From DATKMS01 sp041497995 (GTDB taxonomy: Bacteria; Desulfobacterota; Binatia; HRBIN30), in the NCBI GenBank assembly GCA_041497995.1, contig JBGQHM010000356.1, forward strand, positions 1-7,062: a stretch of 7,062 nucleotides of DNA. Reading direction: 5' to 3'. How positions within the stretch are numbered: position 1 is the first letter of the stretch; each line of letters begins with the position of its first letter. The notes beneath the pieces were generated by a model that saw nothing but the letters and a program-made list of their open reading frames with translations, had not been told where the DNA came from and searched no databases. Below, one piece after another: positions 6,199 through 7,062 of this stretch. The position numbers and the translations under genes were made by a program.

Positions 6199-7062
6199 GT
6201 GCGCGTGTTCGTGCTCTTGCTCCTGTCGCTGGCAGCATTAGTCGTGCGCCGCATGACGGCCGATGCGGCACAGCTGACACCCTGTCAAGGCGGTCCCTTC
6301 TTGGTCCAGAGTCAGCCACTGCTCGGCAACGGCGCAGCGGACAGCGACAAAGTGTACATCGCCGGCACCGAGGTTTCGACCGCCAGTGGCTGCCCGCCGG
6401 TGCGCGGCACGGTGCGAGCAACCAGCAAAGGCACCAAGGTGCGGGTCAAGTGGAGCTCCTGCGGATCCATTCCAGGGCCGCACCTGCTTTCAGCCCTGAT
6501 CGATCCCGCCACCTGCGGCAGTATGCAAGGGACTCTCAAGACGAGAGGCGTCAGCGCCAAGCGCCTATTCAGCGCGACCCGCCAAACCGATCCATGCACC
6601 GACGAGAGTGCTGATACGTTCGACCTGATCGAGGAACGTATCTTCGCCTCGCATGGCTGCAACGTCAGCACGTGTCACGGCCCGTCGCGACAAGGCGATC
6701 TTGACCTCCGCTCCGGCGCCGCATACGGCGATCTCGTCGATGTGGCAGCCGCGAATGTCACCGCCCAAACGGCCGGCAAGAAGCGCGTCCTGGCCGGCGA
6801 CGCGGCAAACAGTTTTCTTTCACAGAAGCTACACGGCCTGCTCGGGCCCGGCGAAGGGGCGCAAATGCCGCTCGTCGGGTCGCCGCTCACGCAGACAGAG
6901 CTCGACTTGGTCGACGCGTGGATCAATGGAGGTGCGCCGGAGACCGGCACGGTTCCGGGCGTTCCCTGCTTGCCGCCTCAGCGGTACATCCCGTCCAACC
7001 CACCGCCGAAACCGAAGGGTGGGCATCAGATCTTCTTCGATGGTCCGGTACTGCAGCCCGGA
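6199..7062 (+). CDS. Exported multidomain protein with a cytochrome-c-like domain (3' end beyond the window)
   Basis: The frame is open for 288 codons to the window edge, with no stop. Residues 1-24 form a signal peptide (RVFVLLLLSLAALVV, likely cut near ADA/AQ at 21-25), so the product is periplasmic or outside the cell. Residues about 29-133 hold an uncharacterised, probably beta-rich domain with six cysteines (29, 65, 88, 106, 133 and nearby spacing suggestive of disulfides). Residues about 140-240 resemble the planctomycete-type cytochrome c domain: FDLIEERIFASHGC, then CNVSTCHG with C154, C159 and H160, then DLDLRSGAAYGDLV, MPLVGSPLT (M216 a possible distal heme ligand) and LDLVDAWINGGAPE. 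The heme motif is CX4CH rather than CX2CH. A Pro-rich linker at 258-274 leads to GGHQIFFDGPVLQPG, the start of another domain. The substrate and redox partner are unknown. Confidence 0.75.
   Translation, partial: MRVFVLLLLSLAALVVRRMTADAAQLTPCQGGPFLVQSQPLLGNGAADSDKVYIAGTEVSTASGCPPVRGTVRATSKGTKVRVKWSSCGSIPGPHLLSALIDPATCGSMQGTLKTRGVSAKRLFSATRQTDPCTDESADTFDLIEERIFASHGCNVSTCHGPSRQGDLDLRSGAAYGDLVDVAAANVTAQTAGKKRVLAGDAANSFLSQKLHGLLGPGEGAQMPLVGSPLTQTELDLVDAWINGGAPETGTVPGVPCLPPQRYIPSNPPPKPKGGHQIFFDGPVLQPG

Overview
The window is GC-rich bacterial DNA (G/C-biased third codon positions, GTG as well as ATG starts) that is almost fully coding. It carries six recognisable genes plus the tail of a possible seventh. 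No tRNA, rRNA, CRISPR array, insertion sequence or phage gene was seen. The gene mix suggests an environmental proteobacterium-like lineage such as Myxococcota, Binatota or 'Deltaproteobacteria': an HTTM membrane protein, an NTP_transf_5 protein, a MATE exporter, an ScpB-type decarboxylase and an exported cytochrome-c-like protein. That placement is inference from gene content, not a taxonomic result.

Layout. (1) 1-1701, + strand: an HTTM-domain membrane protein fused to a DCC/DUF393-like domain whose two cysteines are lost. Its ATG overlaps the stop of a possible upstream gene in an ATGA arrangement. (2) 1703-2902, - strand: a putative nucleotidyltransferase of the NTP_transf_5 family, converging on gene 1 with one base between the stop codons. 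(3) 2903-3154: a 252-bp divergent intergenic region with an A/T-rich imperfect palindrome on the nucleotidyltransferase side and a compact set of nested inverted repeats just before the MATE ribosome binding site. (4) 3155-4564, +: a 12-helix MATE-family exporter. (5) 4629-5126, +: a small exported protein or lipoprotein of unknown family. (6) 5224-6003, +: methylmalonyl-CoA decarboxylase (ScpB/YgfG type), a confident assignment. (7) 6199 to the right edge, +: an exported protein with an N-terminal Cys-containing domain, a cytochrome-c-like domain with a CX4CH motif, and the start of a further domain cut by the window end.

How the genes relate. Genes 4-6 are collinear, with 64- and 97-bp gaps, and could be co-transcribed, but they share no obvious pathway. 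The gap before gene 7 holds a promoter-like TTGACG element, so gene 7 probably starts its own unit. I do not see a complete new defence or biosynthetic system. The points most worth a second look are the cysteine-less DCC fusion, the two mutually complementary palindromes before the MATE gene, and the CX4CH multidomain secreted protein.
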